A stretch of DNA of 64,000 nucleotides from Rhodeus uyekii (lineage: Eukaryota; Chordata; Actinopteri; Cypriniformes; Acheilognathidae): NCBI GenBank assembly GCA_037043235.1, contig JAWRVZ010000027.1:5333501-5397500 (forward strand). The letters are read 5' to 3'. Below the pieces are notes generated by a model. The model was not told where the DNA came from. It searched no databases and worked only from the letters and a program-made list of their open reading frames with translations. Made by a program: the position numbers and the translations under genes. Below, piece after piece: positions 34,301 to 46,100 of this stretch. Numbering within the stretch: the stretch's first letter is position 1; the number at the start of each line of letters is the position of its first letter.

Positions 34301-35717
34301 AACTCATTCATACGGCGCATCTCTCAAAAGCTAGAGAATAAATATGTTTTTTTTAAATTTAGACTAATATAGACTAATATACACGTGTGCATAAACTGGT
34401 TGAATGACTGTATATGTGCAAAGGGGAAATTATGGAAACTCTGCAGCTTTTTTCCCCCCTAACTAACAATTAATGATATTTTTAAGCATGTTTAGATGGT
34501 TATGTTAATTTCTAAACATGTTAATACATTTTATCATTGCAACAAAATAGGTTAGCAATGATATATAATAACAGCGATAATAAATGATTTAATAAGTAAT
34601 GATGAATAAATATAATGTACTACTGTTAATAACGTTCATAATACTTTTGTTAATAATAATAACACTGATTGTTATTTATGCAATATATTATGAGGTCAAA
34701 TATTTTTTACATTTTAATTAAGAAATTGTTTACATAAATGTAAAACATTCTAAATTGCACACTTATATATGCATATATCATTTTGAATAAATATATATAT
34801 ATATATATGTATATATAAAAGCATTAGGTATCTTAAACCAACAATGAATTAGGTGTTTTATCTTGGTTTGATGCTAATTTCTGCATATACTAATACATTT
34901 GAATATTTTAATATTACAAAATAATGTTTAAGTGTTCCCTGAATGAACATATTTTAAGTTATTAATAGTAATATTCCAATGAATAAAAAATTTAATAAAT
35001 AAAAAATATAAAAAATAATGTTTATGTAAAAATATATCATTTACATGTATATATTTTTCCATTTATATAAACATCTCAAAATTTGAATTTGAATTTGAAT
35101 TTTAAAAAGTAATTCATTTTAGTTTTGTTAAATTTATAATTGATGTAAATGTAAATATAAAATAAATGTTTAAAAGTAAAGTTTATATATATTTAAACAA
35201 ATTATGAATATAATATTAATAACTATGAAAAGCATGAACTCATGTTCATTTGTGACACATAATATTATAGAATAAAATGAAGATGTTAGCTCATGAAGCC
35301 TAGTGCATTTTCCCATGTCGTCTAAACAATTGAACATGTTTGTAAAGTGTTATCAGAATCAATAATCTATAATTCTTCACAGGCCTTATAATCCACGAGG
35401 GCTCATCGGTGTATAGAATCTTCAAGCGATGGCAGGCTGTAAACCAGCAGTGGAAAGTATTGAACTATGAGAAGTCGAAGGACTTGGGAGACCCGGTGAG
35501 CTCCAGCAGTAAGGCAGGCAACCGCGGCTCGCGCAGCAACCCTCACGGCCTGGCCAGCGGCAGCAGGGGGGGGCAGCGAGTGCGCAGGTTAAGGACTATC
35601 CTCAACCATCACTGCGGCTACACCATCCTCCACATCCTCAGCCAACTGCGACCCAGCGACCCGCGGCTCGCAACCGCCACCAACCGCGAGGTGGTCATGA
35701 GGGTCACGACCGTATGA
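25768..35717 (+). CDS. marchf9: marchf9, membrane-associated RING-CH E3 ubiquitin ligase 9 (four coding exons, complete)
   Basis: Coding exons: 25768-26109, 33605-33760, 33896-34088, 35383-35717 (TGA), GT...AG borders, 341 residues (human about 346). A RING-CH domain is complete: C105, C108, C121, C123, H131, C134, C147, C150, within CRICFQGPEQ and SPCRCDGSVRCTHQPC. Two membrane helices follow (about 180-198 and 213-235), then a cytoplasmic tail ending REVVMRVTTV, a PDZ-type C-terminus conserved in MARCHF4/9. The N-terminal NELKVLVF and EEEYYGSDPR segments point to MARCHF9 rather than MARCHF4. The family ubiquitinates surface proteins such as MHC class I, CD4 and ICAM1 and sends them to lysosomes from Golgi/endosomes. 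The poorly conserved tail (about 260-310) is Ser/Gly/Arg-rich. Intron 1 is 7.5 kb. Confidence 0.96.
26195..26690 (+). repeat. Two-copy tandem duplication in marchf9 intron 1
   Basis: The segment at about 26201-26425 (caccatgttgcacatgctgc ... atgtaaattatc) is repeated at about 26427-26688. Shared parts include 'agaacactagcattgctca', 'tcaatgcactgatatataat' and 'atgtatgcatgcatgcttt'. Copies differ by small indels. Confidence 0.8.
26787..27017. mobile_element. MITE with 'ctggtttcacag' end, copy 2
   Basis: It starts 'tctggtttcacagacagggc' and ends 'ccataaaaccgag'. The core 'gagacaaaacaatggcagtg' and 'acatattttaag' is shared with the copy at 21666-21895. Confidence 0.75.
27018..27942 (+). other. 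marchf9 intron 1 sequence
   Basis: Less AT-rich than the rest of the intron. Open frames of 72 and 99 codons on the plus strand have no recognisable domain, and no splice pattern ties them to marchf9. Confidence 0.4.
27943..28075 (+). mobile_element. Left end of AAAGGGATAGTT-type cyprinid MITE
   Basis: 'aaagggatagtttaaccaaa', 'aattctgtcatttacttaca' and 'ctcatgtctctctaaacc' match the abundant cyprinid element. The right half is missing. Confidence 0.7.
28262..28385. repeat. Palindrome with long (TA)n core
   Basis: 'aaataaatgcaatttaat' (28270-28288) and 'attaaattgcatttatttta' (28351-28370) are inverse copies around about 31 TA units. The design parallels the palindrome at 2294. Confidence 0.85.
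28386..29639 (+). other. marchf9 intron 1 sequence
   Basis: No exon seen. The 28690-29370 part is GC-richer and holds nothing recognisable. Confidence 0.4.
29640..31955 (+). repeat. Array of diverged AT-rich duplications in marchf9 intron 1
   Basis: 'caaacattaaaccatcaagc' occurs at 29852, 31139 and 31927, and in diverged form at about 31575. Each is followed or preceded by blocks such as 'tttactagttttatatcaac' and 'tgacaataataataataa'. The copies and their flanks indicate repeated segmental duplication of a unit of roughly 0.4-1.3 kb. A T13G18 homopolymer junction sits at 31031-31061 and 'cccccccgcccg' at 30406-30415. Confidence 0.65.
31956..32725 (+). other. marchf9 intron 1, non-repetitive part
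   Basis: A patch of more balanced composition (about 31960-32560) has no recognisable exon. It may be a conserved or regulatory intronic segment, but nothing in the sequence proves that. Confidence 0.35.
32726..32815 (-). mobile_element. Fragment of CATTCAAAAGTTTGGGG-type element
   Basis: 'tttctgaaggatcatgtgac', 'tgaagactggaggaatgatg' and 'ctgaaaattcattacag' match the internal part of the element whose fuller copies are at 43735-44750 and 51347-52790. Confidence 0.7.
32930..33112. mobile_element. MITE of the GGTAACACTTTA type
   Basis: The left end 'ttggtaacactttaatttag' is mirrored by the right end 'aactaaattgagaccat' (diverged). The inner 'aactaataagcccttattct' and 'tttaatcccacccaatacct' are frequent in fish genomes. 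Confidence 0.5.
34089..35382 (+). other. marchf9 intron 3
   Basis: Very AT-rich. The start (34172-34260) contains 'tcaagtttatttatatagca' and 'aaagtgctttacattgaaaa', a common fish dispersed repeat. A (TA)n tract lies at 34790-34815. No exon is seen. Confidence 0.55.
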
Positions 35718-36410
35718 GGTCGGGGGGAACAAAAAAGATGCCATCGCGTTTTGGGCTCCAAGCGCCTTTTCCTGCAAAAGCCAGGATGATTGCGATTTAT
35801 TTTTTATTTTTTTCCTTGCGTAACATCTCACTTTGACTTTTTAAGCGGACAGGAATGCGACGAACAATGCGTATTCAAGACATTGGCGCCATTCGTTCCT
35901 GGAGTTTCTATCGGCGAGACTCTCATGATCTAGCACACTATTGCATTTTTAGTTCGATTTCCTCGCTGGTGTTGTTTTTTTATCGATGCGGTTTTTAAAA
36001 CTTTTTGATTTTCTAAGGGAGAATGGTACGTGAAGTGACACCGACATGTGATGTATATGGCGACTCATACGGACCTGTTGTAAATGATGTTTACGAATGC
36101 TTCTGACGCAAGAAAGCCAACCATAACCAAACGATCACGACACAATAACCAGGGAAATGAGATACGAATTGTTACATACTAAAATATATCACAGGGGAGG
36201 GTGCAATAAGACATAATAAGATTATACAGAGAATAAAAAGACGTAAACATTTAAAAGCATTTGATCTTCTCTGCAATAAAGATACCTGTACATTTTACAG
36301 TGACCTTTGCATGAGGGTAGAGTTTTATGCCTCCTCGACACATGGACATGATGAATTTGTTTTATTCAGAATGGTGCTCGTTTGAATAAACACTACTATT
36401 CATCTGCTGT
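35718..36410 (+). other. marchf9 3' UTR (inferred)
   Basis: Two AATAAA signals on the coding strand, at 36275-36280 and 36385-36390, offer alternative ends at about 36.3 and 36.4 kb. Confidence 0.55.
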
Positions 36411-37789
36411 TTGTGAAATGCATCATCACACAAAGGCTTTTGTTCGGTTGAGTGCGTTCCTCTGACAGATACACACCTGTACTAGTGTTTTGATTTGAGG
36501 TTTGGAAGAAACCTTTAAGCAATGGCTCGATATGAACACCAGTCAATTACAATTATTTTTACTAGAACGCACAAGTAACATCAACTAAATGCAACTTGAT
36601 TTGAAAGGACGTTTGATTCGCCTTGGTATTCAAAACGCAATGAGTTGAGCGCAAACAACCCAACAACAATGGAAGTGAATGCAGACACTTTTTGGAGGAT
36701 TCACAGGAGTGTAATTGCATGATTTATTTTATAAAGCGGTTTTAATTTCATTAAAACGCTTAAAGGACAATTCCAGGTTTAATATGCTAAGCTCAACTGA
36801 CAAAATATGTTACATAACCTTGATTATTATTATTTAAAAAATGAATGTGCCCTCATAATCTTTTTGTAGTAACTTTCCCTTCCTCTGATTACGTGTTTAC
36901 TGACGAGAGGGCGGGACAATCTCACTCACAGGAGAGCAGAGCACAACCATCCAATCAATTCCTCATGGACAAAATCATGTCCCATCCAACATTTTGTCTT
37001 GATTGAGAAGTCGTTTCACTCGGAAATACGTCACAATTGGGTAGACAAGAATATCAGAACTTCGTTTTCATGCTGAGTTGAAAGGGAAATGCTCAGAGTT
37101 CAATATGTTAAGATTAATAGACAATGTGTGTTGCATAATGTTGATTACCACAAAAATTAATTTCAACTGGATGGATATTGGAATTTGTGGTAATCAACAT
37201 TGTGCAACTTTATCAATTATACGTAACATATTAAAGCTGGGATTTTCCTTTAAGAAGTCTTTTCCTTTAACTTTTTTAGCGTAAAGGTGCAGTCACATTT
37301 AACACTGTTCTGTGAATTTTCTCAAGGTAAATCCAGTCATTTCAACAGGAATCCACTCACAGGGTGAAAGATTTTGCACTGGGTTCAAGTCGGTCATGCA
37401 AATTTGTTGCGTTGACCAACATAAAGCTTCTTGGTTTTTAAAGTGACGTGTGTGTTAGCTGTGCTTTGTTCATTGTTACACTATTCTCTCCCTAAAAATT
37501 CCTGTCATTTGGGTGTTTGCAAACAGCAAAAGTGTCTACAAAGTGGCAGAAAATGACTGTTCCTCAGTATCAGTCCATGGAAGCCACAGATTAAAAGTAT
37601 AAAAATGGTAATTTCAAATTTATTCCTTTTTTTTTTCTTTTTTCTTGGAATTCCAAGATTATATCTCACAATTCTGAGAAGAAAAATCTGAATTACGAGA
37701 TATAAACTCAGAACTCTGCCATTTTCCCTCAGAACTGTGACTCTCTGACTATTTTCAAAACCTTTTCCTCCCTTCTTAGTCCACCTCCT
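36411..37789. other. Intergenic sequence downstream of marchf9
   Basis: No gene. 37600-37740 carries 'attatatctcacaattctga' and 'aattacgagatataaactc', remnants of a fish minisatellite also present at 58268. Confidence 0.45.
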
Positions 37790-39290
37790 CCCCTTCCTTC
37801 ATAAACCCTAACAGCTGACGACTTTGCCACATTTTTCATAAATAAAACAACCATAAGTGGCCAACTTTCGACACGCACATCTTAACAGCAAACACATACA
37901 TTCTTCTCTCCTCTCTGCTCTCGGAGGCAGAAGTCTCTAAACTCTTCCAATCACCCTTCTGCCTGTCCGCTTGATCTTATCCCCACTCTTCTCCTTCAAG
38001 CCATTTCTTCTTCAGTTGTAGCCACACTCACTCATATCATCAACACCTCTCTTTACACTGGTACTGTTTCCATTGTTTTTAAGAAGGCTCGGGTAAACCC
38101 CACTGCTTAAGAAACCCACTCTAAATTCAGCACTTTTAAAAAACTACAGACCAGTATCCTTTCTTCCATTAAATGCTTGAAAGAGTCACAACTAAGCGTC
38201 TTCCTTCCTCCAACAATCGGTCTGCCCTGCTCTCAGTTATTGAAGCTCTGAGACTGGCTAGAGCAGCTTCCAAATTGCTGAATCTTTTGACCTGCTTTTA
38301 TACCGCCAGATCCTCCTGTCAACCCTCATTACAAAGGGCATCTCAAAGGTGGTTCAAGTCTTACCTCTCAGGTAGGTCCTTCAGGGTGCCATGGAGGGAC
38401 GAGGTGTCTACGTGGCAACATCTAGCTTCTGGCGTGCCTCAGGGCTCAGTGCTTGGACCAATTATTTTCTACATCACTAGGATCTGTCATTCAGAAACAT
38501 GGATTTTCCCATCACTGCTATACTAATGACACAATCTTACCTCGTTCCAGCCAGATGATCCAATGGTAGGTACTTGCATCTCAGCCTGACTGACAGACAT
38601 TTCTTGCTGGATGAAGGACGGCCACCTTTAAACACAGCCTTACAAATACAGATAGTGGTCTGTCCAACCCAAAATTTTAACACAAGTTCTCCATTCAACT
38701 AGGTTTGTCAACCATAACTCCATGCAGGTCAGTTGAAACTTCACAGACCACATTGCTAGAACTACCTGGTCCAGCAGACATTATTCCTTTAAGAGCATGC
38801 TACACAACTCAAATGCATGCATGCTAGTTCAAACTCTTGTTCTATCCAGACTGCACTACTGTAATGATCTCTTAGCAGGCCTTCCAGCAGGCAATGGATC
38901 CATAATGCTGTGGCAAGAGTGGTCTTTAAAGAGCCGAACACAGCACAGGTTGCACTTCTACTCATAAACTTCCACTGGTTTTCAAGGTACTAATGTTTGC
39001 CTACAGAACAACCATTGGACCTGCACCCCTATGCCTAAACTCAGTACTTCAGACTTATGTGCTCTCCAGAATCTTGCATTCTGCAAGTGAATGGTGCCTT
39101 GTTGTGCCATCCCAAAGAGGAACAAAATCACTTTCAACCAACCTTTACCTTGACTGTTCCATGCTAGTGGAATGAATTATCTAACTTAACCTGAGCTGCT
39201 GATTTTTCATCAACACATAACCCATTAATACTAACATTTACTATTCTATTCTGTATATCTCTTTATTTTTTATTTAATAAACAGGTGTGC
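37790..39290 (+). mobile_element. Decayed L2-type LINE, reverse-transcriptase part
   Basis: The plus strand encodes, in shifting frames, pieces of a non-LTR reverse transcriptase. These are 'KNYRPVSF' near 38145, WFKSYLSGRSFRV at 38352-38390, and the palm motif SGVPQGSVLGP at 38432-38464. A downstream segment resembling the C-terminal 'WNELSNLT' block follows near 39168. Frame breaks and the missing FADD region show it is long dead. The L2/CR1-like assignment is from the wording of these motifs. Confidence 0.7.
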
Positions 39291-39862
39291 TGTGCGTGTG
39301 TACTGTGCTAGACTAACTGGGACTAATCTTAGCACTTACATATATTGCTGCGCTGTTGCTGGTTTAATTGCTTCTATTGCTCATCTCATTTGTAAGTCAG
39401 TTTGGCACATTTACAGTATGGTAGTTTTGTACAATAGGTGAAAAGTTTTTTAAATAATATTTTCGTGGATCATGGCTCAATATTGAACGGTTTTGCAATT
39501 TTAACCCTCTCCGGTAAAAACACTTGAGGCCAACAAACAACTCTCAAACCGAGTCTTGACCTTGATCTGATAAATCTTCGCTTTAGCGCTTCATAGATTA
39601 TCACTCCAGGTTCCAAGCATGAGGTCTCGTGGGTGCCACTATCATTGGGCGGCTCATGCAGAGGTCACAGCGCTGCAGGGAGGGCATCTGTCACATGCAT
39701 TCACCAGATGTGTGTCAACGCCAGGAACCCACTGCGAGTCCTCTCACAATGTCACACCGCTGAAACATCCAAAGACAGCAGCACCGATGTCTACAGAGTT
39801 TAAAATATGTTCTATAATGTAAAATCATTATGTTGTACATTATATATACACACATACATATA
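39291..39862. other. Intergenic sequence
   Basis: No gene or intact element is recognised. A short open frame at 39619-39822 has no recognisable product. Confidence 0.4.
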
Positions 39863-40596
39863 CAGTAATACCTCGGTTTACAAGTTTAATTTGTTCCAAG
39901 AGCTCGTAACTCAAAATGCTCGTACACCAAAACAATTTTCCCCATAAGAATGCAATACAAATCACTCGATTCGTTCCACACAACCATAAATGCTCATTTT
40001 AAATTTTCTTTTGGTTTTACCCAATTAATTACAGTTAAAATTATAACCATTAAGATCTCATATAAATACTAATTAATAATTGACAATTGAACTCTAAAAA
40101 AACTTGACAGTTTACAGTAACGCGCACTTCAGCTTTGAGTAGCGTCTCTGCTGGCGTGAAGGAGATGAGAGGAGGGTTTTACTGCTTACAGGGAGAATTT
40201 CATCCCTTCTTTTTTATTCCTCTTGAGGGCCATTTTCTATATGCTGTACTTTACATATATATTTCACTACGTGAACAACAGCGATCACAATTAATGTTAA
40301 CAACACAAGGTAAAACCGCTGTAAATCACTTATAAAAGTATCAATGTGGTGAATGATGCAACCAAACCGAGCGACGCTGAGAGAATGAACGAGTGAAGGG
40401 GTGATAAAGGGGTTGGAACCACGTGACTATTTTGTGAGAGGCTGTCGTTCCAGTAAAAATCTGCGCAAAGATGCTGAGCTTTAGGACTTTTCCACACAAA
40501 AATGCACGTGGGCGAGGGAAAGTTTTTCCTCGCACAACGATACAATGCTCGTACCGATTTGCTCGTATACTAAGTCACTCGTAAACCGAGGTATTA

Positions 40597-40599
<3 letters not shown>
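39863..40599. mobile_element. TA-flanked inverted-repeat transposon, copy F (737 bp)
   Basis: The ends are cagtaatacctcggtttac and 'gtaaaccgaggtattactg', a perfect 19-bp inverted repeat. TA precedes the left end (39861-39862), while the right end runs into 'at' and a (TA)n tract at 40601-40635. Inner arms have 'gctcgtaactc' and 'cactcgtaa'. No transposase frame. Confidence 0.8.
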
Positions 40600-40639
<40 letters not shown>

Positions 40640-41019
40640 TTATTTATTTATATAAAATGTACTGAGTAGTTAAAGAACCTGGCAAGCAAATTGCTTAATA
40701 TTTGGCCTTACATGGAGCAAATTAGTATTTAGAAATACACATGGTCCCTGGAAAGCATGCTGAAATTTACTCTATTTTATTCATACAGAACAGATCGAGT
40801 CCCAACCTGTCTGTAAAAGCATCATTTCCTTTAGTGCCAGTTGAAAAAAAAGCCAAACTGGCTCTAAAAATGGTAGCAACAATAGATCAGCACCAGAATA
40901 CATTCCCCTTAGAGAGATTATAAAAATAAACCCACAGCAATGAGTGTAGTAAGCAGCTAGAGCGCTTCATTCATCACTCAGGCTGGCTGCCGTGCCTCAG
41001 ATTCATCATGCCCACACTG

Positions 41020-43132
41020 TGTTCTGGATGAAAGTTTATTGTGATTTCATCTACTCTCCACATGGTGATTAAACAATACAAACAACCATCATTGCACCAA
41101 AGCCAAGAACCCCGGCAACATTCACGAGACAAGGTCAGTCAAACACATCGTGTGCTCTAAGATCAGCTGAGATGAACCGCTAACATGTTACCCAACTCTA
41201 AATACTTAGTGTTATCTGTGAGAAGTTTCGCTCTCATTTCAAGTTCCCGCACGACAACACCATCCAAACATCATCTTTTAGACATTACAGAACAAATAAC
41301 AATAACCGTAATCACAATTCACAATGAAAAAATTCAGTCTTAGGTTATGGATACACTAAAAACACAAATCAAATGATCAACTAATTGCTAGTAGAATAAG
41401 ATGTAGCTGTAAAAAAAGGATAAAAAGTTGAAGAGAATTACAAGGATTTAAAAGAAAACGATCATTATTAGATTAAATAAAAACAGATATAAAGTTCCAT
41501 TAATAATCCACACATATTCAATAAATAATTTAAGCACAGCAAAAGTTACATTGACGTTACACGTGAAATTACACTTGATTATTTAGCGAGTAACTAAAAG
41601 CACTCTGCGGTCATGTCACAAAATTGATATGGCAATAACGTTACTTATTAAACATTATATGAAAACAGGAAAAATATTTTAAATCATGTACTTATAGTTA
41701 TTTCAAGACATGATTGATCTACAGCTGTTTAATGCTAATCATAAGCTCAACTATGCATATATTTCAGATATATAAAATTTCTGTGTATCACTTTCTCCTG
41801 GTATTTTGGCCTGTTCAGGTTCCCATCACCAATACACAGCAGGGATGACATCCCATGTTATGTGGCAGCCACTTAAAAATCTTGCAAATATAACCATCCC
41901 AAAAATACAATTTGGGTCTGCCAACAGAATGTGACATCACTTCATAATTGGGCAAACGTCAATGAAGCATTATATCCTTTGCTTCCCAAGACGACTTAAA
42001 CAGTCAAGACACATAACTCTCTGATTGCCAGTTTAAATTAAATTGCTCAGTATTTAAAATAAGAAATGTGGCCTATTGTAAACATCATTAACATTTTACA
42101 GACTTGTAAGACTAACTCTTATTTTATCATAACATAAGATTCTTAAATGAATCAAGAATAATAGTAATAACTCTTTTTTGCATTTTAATCCAATTTTTGG
42201 ATAAAAATGTCTTAATTTTTGCCAGTCCAGTCCAATCAAATAAGACAAGAAATTTGCTGGTTCTTTTGTCACAATGGAAACGGTAATTGTGAGTTGCATT
42301 GTGGGACACATTATCCCACACACTGTGGTCTGTTATAGACATCTTTGTCGCTTTGGATAAAATCAAGGTCATACAGATATTTCCTTTTCATGCTGTAGAC
42401 ACAGACACCTTTCCAAGTTTGATGTTTTTTAAGGAGATTTTGATCCCGTTTAGACGTGTTTTGGTCAATCGGATTACAAGTGGACGACACTCAATACAGG
42501 TGTAAACGAGGTCTAAAAAGTTTTGAGCTTATACACTTTCAACCACTTAAACACTCATGGGGTCGAATGTGTTCAAGCAGCCACAAAAGAGTGTCTGCTC
42601 TCCTCCTGCTGAACTAATGTGGAAACAGGGTTTGAAGATTGAAGAATGTTCTCTTCCTTCTTGATTTCTAACACACACTCACAGGGTTCGGCTGGTCTAT
42701 CAGAGCAGAAATGAAAGTTCCCTATGTCTTTCCTTCATCTCCTTTCGCACTAATACGTTCATTGCACAAACTTAGGATTGAAGGACTGAAAAAAATCCAT
42801 ACATTTACGAAGACATCAGGACAGAAGTGGTTGAAAGTGGACAAAAGAAACCAGGTGTAAAGGGGTACCTCGTCTCCTTGTGATCCAATCAACCAAAATG
42901 CATCTTAATACCAGGTATAAACAGGGCCTTTGATATATTTTCCTGGACATCTAGTGGCTTGTTTGACATAATGAGTGATATTTTAATAAACGGTTGAAAT
43001 AAGTCCAACGTTTTGTGTTTTTGAAAAAACAATAAAACAAATAAAAGAGGCTAAAATGGCATTTCCACTTGAGCATTCATGATATTTTCCAGCAGCACAT
43101 ATCAAACCTCAGGCTCAGACGGTTGGTCGTCC
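41020..43132 (-). other. hipk1 3' UTR and flank (inferred)
   Basis: There is no repeat-family insertion between the hipk1 stop and an AATAAA on the minus strand at 41040-41035. HIPK genes have long 3' UTRs, so a leader-to-tail length of about 2.1 kb is plausible. The exact end is uncertain. 40636-41019 beyond it holds nothing recognisable. Confidence 0.4.
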
Positions 43133-46100
43133 TCACAGGTACGGGTACTGGTTGAGTTTCCGCTGGCTGAGGGGAAACACTGCAGGCCGCTGGTAGGACT
43201 GTGCCGACAACTGCTGTTGCTGGTACGGCGCTGAAGCCTGACACATGACACCCATGGCACTGTTCTTCTGCAGAAGGCTCAGAGAGGCCGAGTACGGCCC
43301 GGCGGTGCGCGTGTGCCGGCCAGAGGAAGAGGAACAGGAACCAGTCGAACTGTGCAGCTGGTCCACCGCCTGCGACACAGAGGCCAGGGCTGCAGATGCC
43401 GGGTATGCGTACAGGCTGGAGGCGGAGCCAAAGAGCGACGCTTCATGAAGCCTGTAGGAGTGGGAGGGGCCTGTAGGAGGGTAGGTGGGTTGGCGTCTCA
43501 AGGATCCTCCCCCTGCACGGTCGTGGGATGACATCATTGATTGCTGCGCCTGTTGAATGAGTGTAAAAGGATAAAAATAACAACACAGTTTGACACAAAT
43601 CACCCTCAGATCACCCCTTTCTTGTGATGTTGTGTTTCCTATTGAAACAGGAAGTTAGGACAGATATGTTACATATTATATGCATTTATCGGTTACATTT
43701 TAGTTGGTCAACTTTTAGAAGTATAAGATACCATTCAAAAGTTTGGGGTTAGTACATGTTTTTTTACATTTTCAAAGGATGTTTTGAAAGCCTCACCAAG
43801 GCTGCATTTATCTTAGCACGATTACCGTATTTTCCCGCATTTAACCTGCAGACGCAGATAATCCGCACCCTCATATAGCCCGTGGATTTTGGGGTTTTGT
43901 GTAAAAAAATTGTCGGCATAACCCGCACCCTTATATAACCCGCACCCATAGATTGATGAACGTTTTTGTGTAAGTTCATGTTTCGAATTTCGAATGTTGC
44001 TCGCATGACGTCAATTATCCATAACTGTTCAGGCTCGTACACAGTGCTTGTGCGCGAAATTCAAACAAAAAGAAAACAAACACAAGTCAGAATCAGAAGT
44101 AAAAGCAAAAGCAGTCTCTCCCGCTGTGCAGCAGCTCGTCCCTTAAGAAGTGATTCTTCAGGTGTTGATCATCGGATGAGATGAGAAGAGCCCGCCCTCA
44201 TGCAGCACAGCCAATCACGTCTTCTTGCATGATTGACAGGTCAGACAGCCTATCAGCGCCAGCTGTCACAGTGATAGTACAAGCACCAGAGACAACAACC
44301 CTCGCAAGAAAGAAAAACAGAACGAAAATACCGCAAAAAACGTCTTCTTTAGGGACGTAACAAATATATTGAAATATTATTACGTTTAAAAAAATTTGTG
44401 TTATAGCACGCACCCGTATATAACCCGCACCCCCCTGCGGGGTTTGTCAAATCTGGTGTAACCCGCGGGTTATATGCGGGAAAATACGGTAATGCAGTCT
44501 TCAGTGTCACATGACCCTTCAGTTCTTATTATCAATTATATTATCAATGTTTAAAACTGATGAGCTGCTTCATATATCTGTGGAAACCATTTTACATTTT
44601 TACAGGATTCTTTAATGAACAAAAAGTTTAAAAGAACATTTAATTAGCAAGGAAATCTTTGATAACATTAATGTTACTGTCACTTTTCATCAACCTTCCT
44701 GAATAAAAGTATTGATTCATTACTGACCCCAAACTTTTGACAGGTAGTAGATGACCTCAAAGCTAAAAGATATTGACTAAAAGCCACAAAACTTTTATTC
44801 GGATGTCATGTGGTGTGTACAGACGTACCTGGCTCAGGTTGAGAGGCTGAGATTTGTTTGATGCCGTCCTCTGATGCCGGTCGCCAGACTGCGAGGCCGT
44901 TCCTTTCTTTGATTTTCCAGAACTATTAGCACTGTTCTCTAGAAGTAACGAAAATAATATTAAAGGATCAAACATATGACGACATTCAAAAAGTTGTCCT
45001 TAACCCTTTCACATGCACATTTCATATTTTCTTCAAAAAAGGTACAGTAGCACAAAAGCCTGTTTAGTTCCAAAATGGAAATATAAACCTGATTATGATT
45101 GTTTTTGTTGTAAAAATCCATTACTATCATGAATGGATTTGAGGGAAAAGGGCCCTTTTTTTAATCAAAACCCAAAACTCAGATGATTACAAGTCAGAGT
45201 GACTCTCACAAACCTCCTGACGCTCCATCCCAGAGCTGTGTTTTCACTGAGGGCGCGACCATGGCCAGAGACTTGGAGTGCGTGCTGCTCTCCACAAAGT
45301 TGGGAAGGCGTTTGGGGCTGAGAGGGGTGCTGGTCGAGGAGTCAGAGTCCTGCGAGTCATGGACGGTCACGCAGCTGATGACGTTTGTACGCTGGTTCAC
45401 ACTACAGCTGCCATACAAGAGAAGAAAGACGTTTTATGTGTCTTATGATCAGCACCAAGGCTGCATTTATTCAATAAAAGGTGTTTTGTGAATTATTCCC
45501 ACTATTTAAGGTAACTGTTTTCTATTTGGTCAATGATCCTTCAGAAATCATTCTAATATGCTGATAAGCTGAGAAATAATTCTCATCACTGTGAATCTTT
45601 TTTTTTTTTGTGGGAACAGTGATATATTATTTTTTCAAGAATCTTTGAAGAATCAACATTTATTTGAAACTCAAGTCTTTTCTAAAAAGTTATATATACA
45701 CTGTCACTTTCGATCAATTTAATCCATACTTGCATTACATCTTGTTTTCATATTCGTTCAAAAATCAATTACAATTATTTTTACAATTACCCTACGATAT
45801 TTTTATTATTAACTTGTGTTTACTTTGTCCAAATAGAGCTCTTGGCCAGCAACAGAGAAACTGGCAACCACGCAAAAGATAAGTAAAGAATTCCATGTTG
45901 AAAATAGTTTGTAATCATTCCGAAACGATCTCAAGCGGAAATACAACAGGAACAGTTCCTTGCTGCTCTAAGAACCTTTCAGCCAGGTTCATGGTTCATG
46001 TTTGTAATATTGTTTTGATCAGCATTAAGGCATTCTGATGTTCTGCGTTGTACATTTTTGATACAGCAATGTATATTTTTACATCATTAAGTTGCAATAC

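Noticed and set aside
38173..38526. 117-codon gene between marchf9 and hipk1
   Set aside because: It contains the reverse-transcriptase motif SGVPQGSVLGP and is part of a decayed LINE.
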